From Desulfuromonadales bacterium (lineage in GTDB: Bacteria; Desulfobacterota; Desulfuromonadia; Desulfuromonadales; BM103), in NCBI GenBank assembly GCA_030614505.1, contig JAUWTX010000151.1, positions 1-5,746 on the forward strand: a stretch of 5,746 bases of DNA, read 5' to 3'. Below the pieces are notes generated by a model, which saw nothing but the letters and a program-made list of their open reading frames with translations, was not told where the DNA came from and did no database searches. Shown here piece by piece: positions 4,838-5,746 of this stretch. The first letter of the stretch is position 1; every line of letters starts with the position of its first letter. The position numbers were made by a program, and so were the translations under genes.

Positions 4838-5623
4838 ATGTGCATTGACTGTGGCTGCGGTACCGATCCCAACCATTCTCACCATCACGATCATGAGCAT
4901 GGGCACGATCATGAACACGACGAGAAGAGCTCTCGCACGATTCGCATTGAGGAAGACCTGCTCGCCAAAAACAACCGACTGGCAACCAGCAACCGGACAC
5001 ATTTTTCCGCCGAGCGACTTCTGGTCCTGAACCTCGTCAGTTCACCCGGTTCGGGGAAAACCTCGATTCTGGAGCGTACGCTAACCGATCTTAAGAACCA
5101 ATTTGATTTTGCCGTCCTTGAGGGAGACCAGCAGACGACCAATGATGCCGACCGAATTGCCGCCACCGGCGTTGCGGTAAAACAGATCAACACCGGAGCC
5201 GGCTGTCACCTCGATGCCCATATGATAGGTCACGGCGTTGAAGGTTTTGATCTTGCCACCACAGATATTCTTATGATCGAGAATGTCGGCAACCTCGTCT
5301 GCCCCGCCTCTTTCGATCTCGGCGAAGACCACAAGGTAGTCGTCCTTTCGGTGACCGAAGGCGAGGACAAGCCCCTCAAATATCCGCAGATGTTCCAGGC
5401 CGCCGACCTGATGCTGATTAACAAAATCGATCTACTCCCCTACCTGCGCTTCGACCTGGAGCAGTGCAAGGCTTTTGCCAGGCAGGTCAATCCGGAGATC
5501 AAGATCATGGAGTTGTCCTGTCACAGCGGTGAGGGAATGCAGGAATGGTATGATTGGTTGACTGCGGGCGTTGCCAGAAAGCGGCGAGTGGCGAGCGACG
5601 AAGGAGTAAGCGAATGTGTCTAG
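4838..5623 (+). CDS. hypB: Hydrogenase nickel incorporation GTPase HypB
   Basis: The 261-aa product is a SIMIBI-class GTPase that loads Ni, with HypA, into the hydrogenase large subunit. The N-terminus MCIDCGCG gives the high-affinity CxxCxC nickel site (C2, C5, C7). Residues 13-27 hold nine His within 15 residues (HSHHHDHEHGHDHEH), a nickel storage segment. The G domain has the P-loop SSPGSGKT (68-75), conserved D98 in EGDQQT, the metal residues C123-H124 and C155 of the G-domain site, and NKID (195-198). Start: ATG at 4838 gives the canonical MC start; an in-frame TTG at 4829 would add only three residues ahead of Cys2 and overlap hypA. GGAG (4824-4827) is the likely ribosome site. The last 10 bases overlap hypC, and the basic tail (ARKRR, 246-250) is less conserved. 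Confidence 0.96.
   Translation: MCIDCGCGTDPNHSHHHDHEHGHDHEHDEKSSRTIRIEEDLLAKNNRLATSNRTHFSAERLLVLNLVSSPGSGKTSILERTLTDLKNQFDFAVLEGDQQTTNDADRIAATGVAVKQINTGAGCHLDAHMIGHGVEGFDLATTDILMIENVGNLVCPASFDLGEDHKVVVLSVTEGEDKPLKYPQMFQAADLMLINKIDLLPYLRFDLEQCKAFARQVNPEIKIMELSCHSGEGMQEWYDWLTAGVARKRRVASDEGVSECV
5601..5606 (+). promoter_or_regulatory. Ribosome binding site of hypC inside hypB
   Basis: AAGGAG lies 7 bases before the hypC ATG at 5614 and within the final codons of hypB, so hypC has its own strong site while being cotranscribed. It also constrains the hypB C-terminal residues. Confidence 0.8.
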
Positions 5624-5746
5624 GTGTACCGATGCAGGTCAAGACAATCGCAAACGAAATGGCCGTCTGTGAAATCGACGGTGTACAGCGTGAAGCCAGT
5701 CTGATGATGATCGATAATGTTCATGTTGGCGACTATGTGTTGATTC
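5614..5746 (+). CDS. hypC: Hydrogenase assembly chaperone HypC (partial, C-terminus beyond window)
   Basis: The gene begins at ATG 5614 and runs off the right edge, leaving 44 complete codons. The N-terminus MCLGVPMQV is the HypC/HybG signature. Cys2 is the residue that binds the hydrogenase precursor and, with HypD, the Fe(CN)2CO unit. The following segment (AVCEIDGVQREASL, then VHVGDYVLI) matches the small beta-barrel of the family, whose members are usually 75-95 aa, so roughly half is present. It overlaps the end of hypB by 10 bases in a different frame and follows its own AAGGAG, typical of a compact hyp operon. hypD and hypE are expected downstream from family knowledge but not seen here. 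Confidence 0.94.
   Translation, partial: MCLGVPMQVKTIANEMAVCEIDGVQREASLMMIDNVHVGDYVLI

Overview
The window looks like a piece of chromosome from an anaerobic or facultative bacterium of moderate GC. The evidence is a double-rubredoxin NADH flavoprotein next to the nickel-insertion genes for a [NiFe]-hydrogenase. The overall flavour (four-CBS protein, small Cys-rich protein, hyp genes) reminds me of Desulfuromonadales/Geobacter-type bacteria. That placement is an impression from gene content and not proven by the sequence.

Layout. Positions 2-121 hold the 3' end of a + strand gene for a membrane protein. It converges on a - strand gene (247-1083) for a protein of four CBS domains, and a strong bidirectional terminator (153-187) lies between them. 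Divergent from the CBS gene is a small + strand gene (1309-1545) of unknown function with a very good ribosome binding site. After it comes a 111-bp imperfect palindrome (1553-1663) that looks like a dispersed repeat. Next is a two-gene unit: a flavoprotein oxidoreductase carrying two N-terminal rubredoxin-like knuckles (1746-3224), and 12 bases later, in the same reading frame, a Sir2-family NAD-dependent deacylase with a GTG start (3237-3983). A hairpin (4000-4030) and a perfect 35-bp palindrome (4043-4077) separate this unit from a convergent 64-aa Cys/His-rich protein on the - strand (4096-4290). The window ends in a hydrogenase maturation operon hypA-hypB-hypC (4495 to the right edge), with hypC cut off by the window end.

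How the genes fit together. HypA and HypB deliver nickel and HypC carries the Fe(CN)2CO assembly to the hydrogenase large subunit, so at least one [NiFe]-hydrogenase is expected elsewhere in the genome. The rubredoxin flavoprotein would oxidise NAD(P)H and pass electrons to its own or external rubredoxin-type iron centres, typical of oxygen or peroxide detoxification in anaerobes. The sirtuin consumes NAD+. Their tight coupling suggests a link between pyridine nucleotide redox state and protein deacylation, which is inference. The most notable items are the flavoprotein-sirtuin pair, the two palindromic elements, the small Cys-rich protein and the small uncharacterised 78-aa gene. I see no CRISPR array, tRNA, rRNA, prophage or intact transposase gene.
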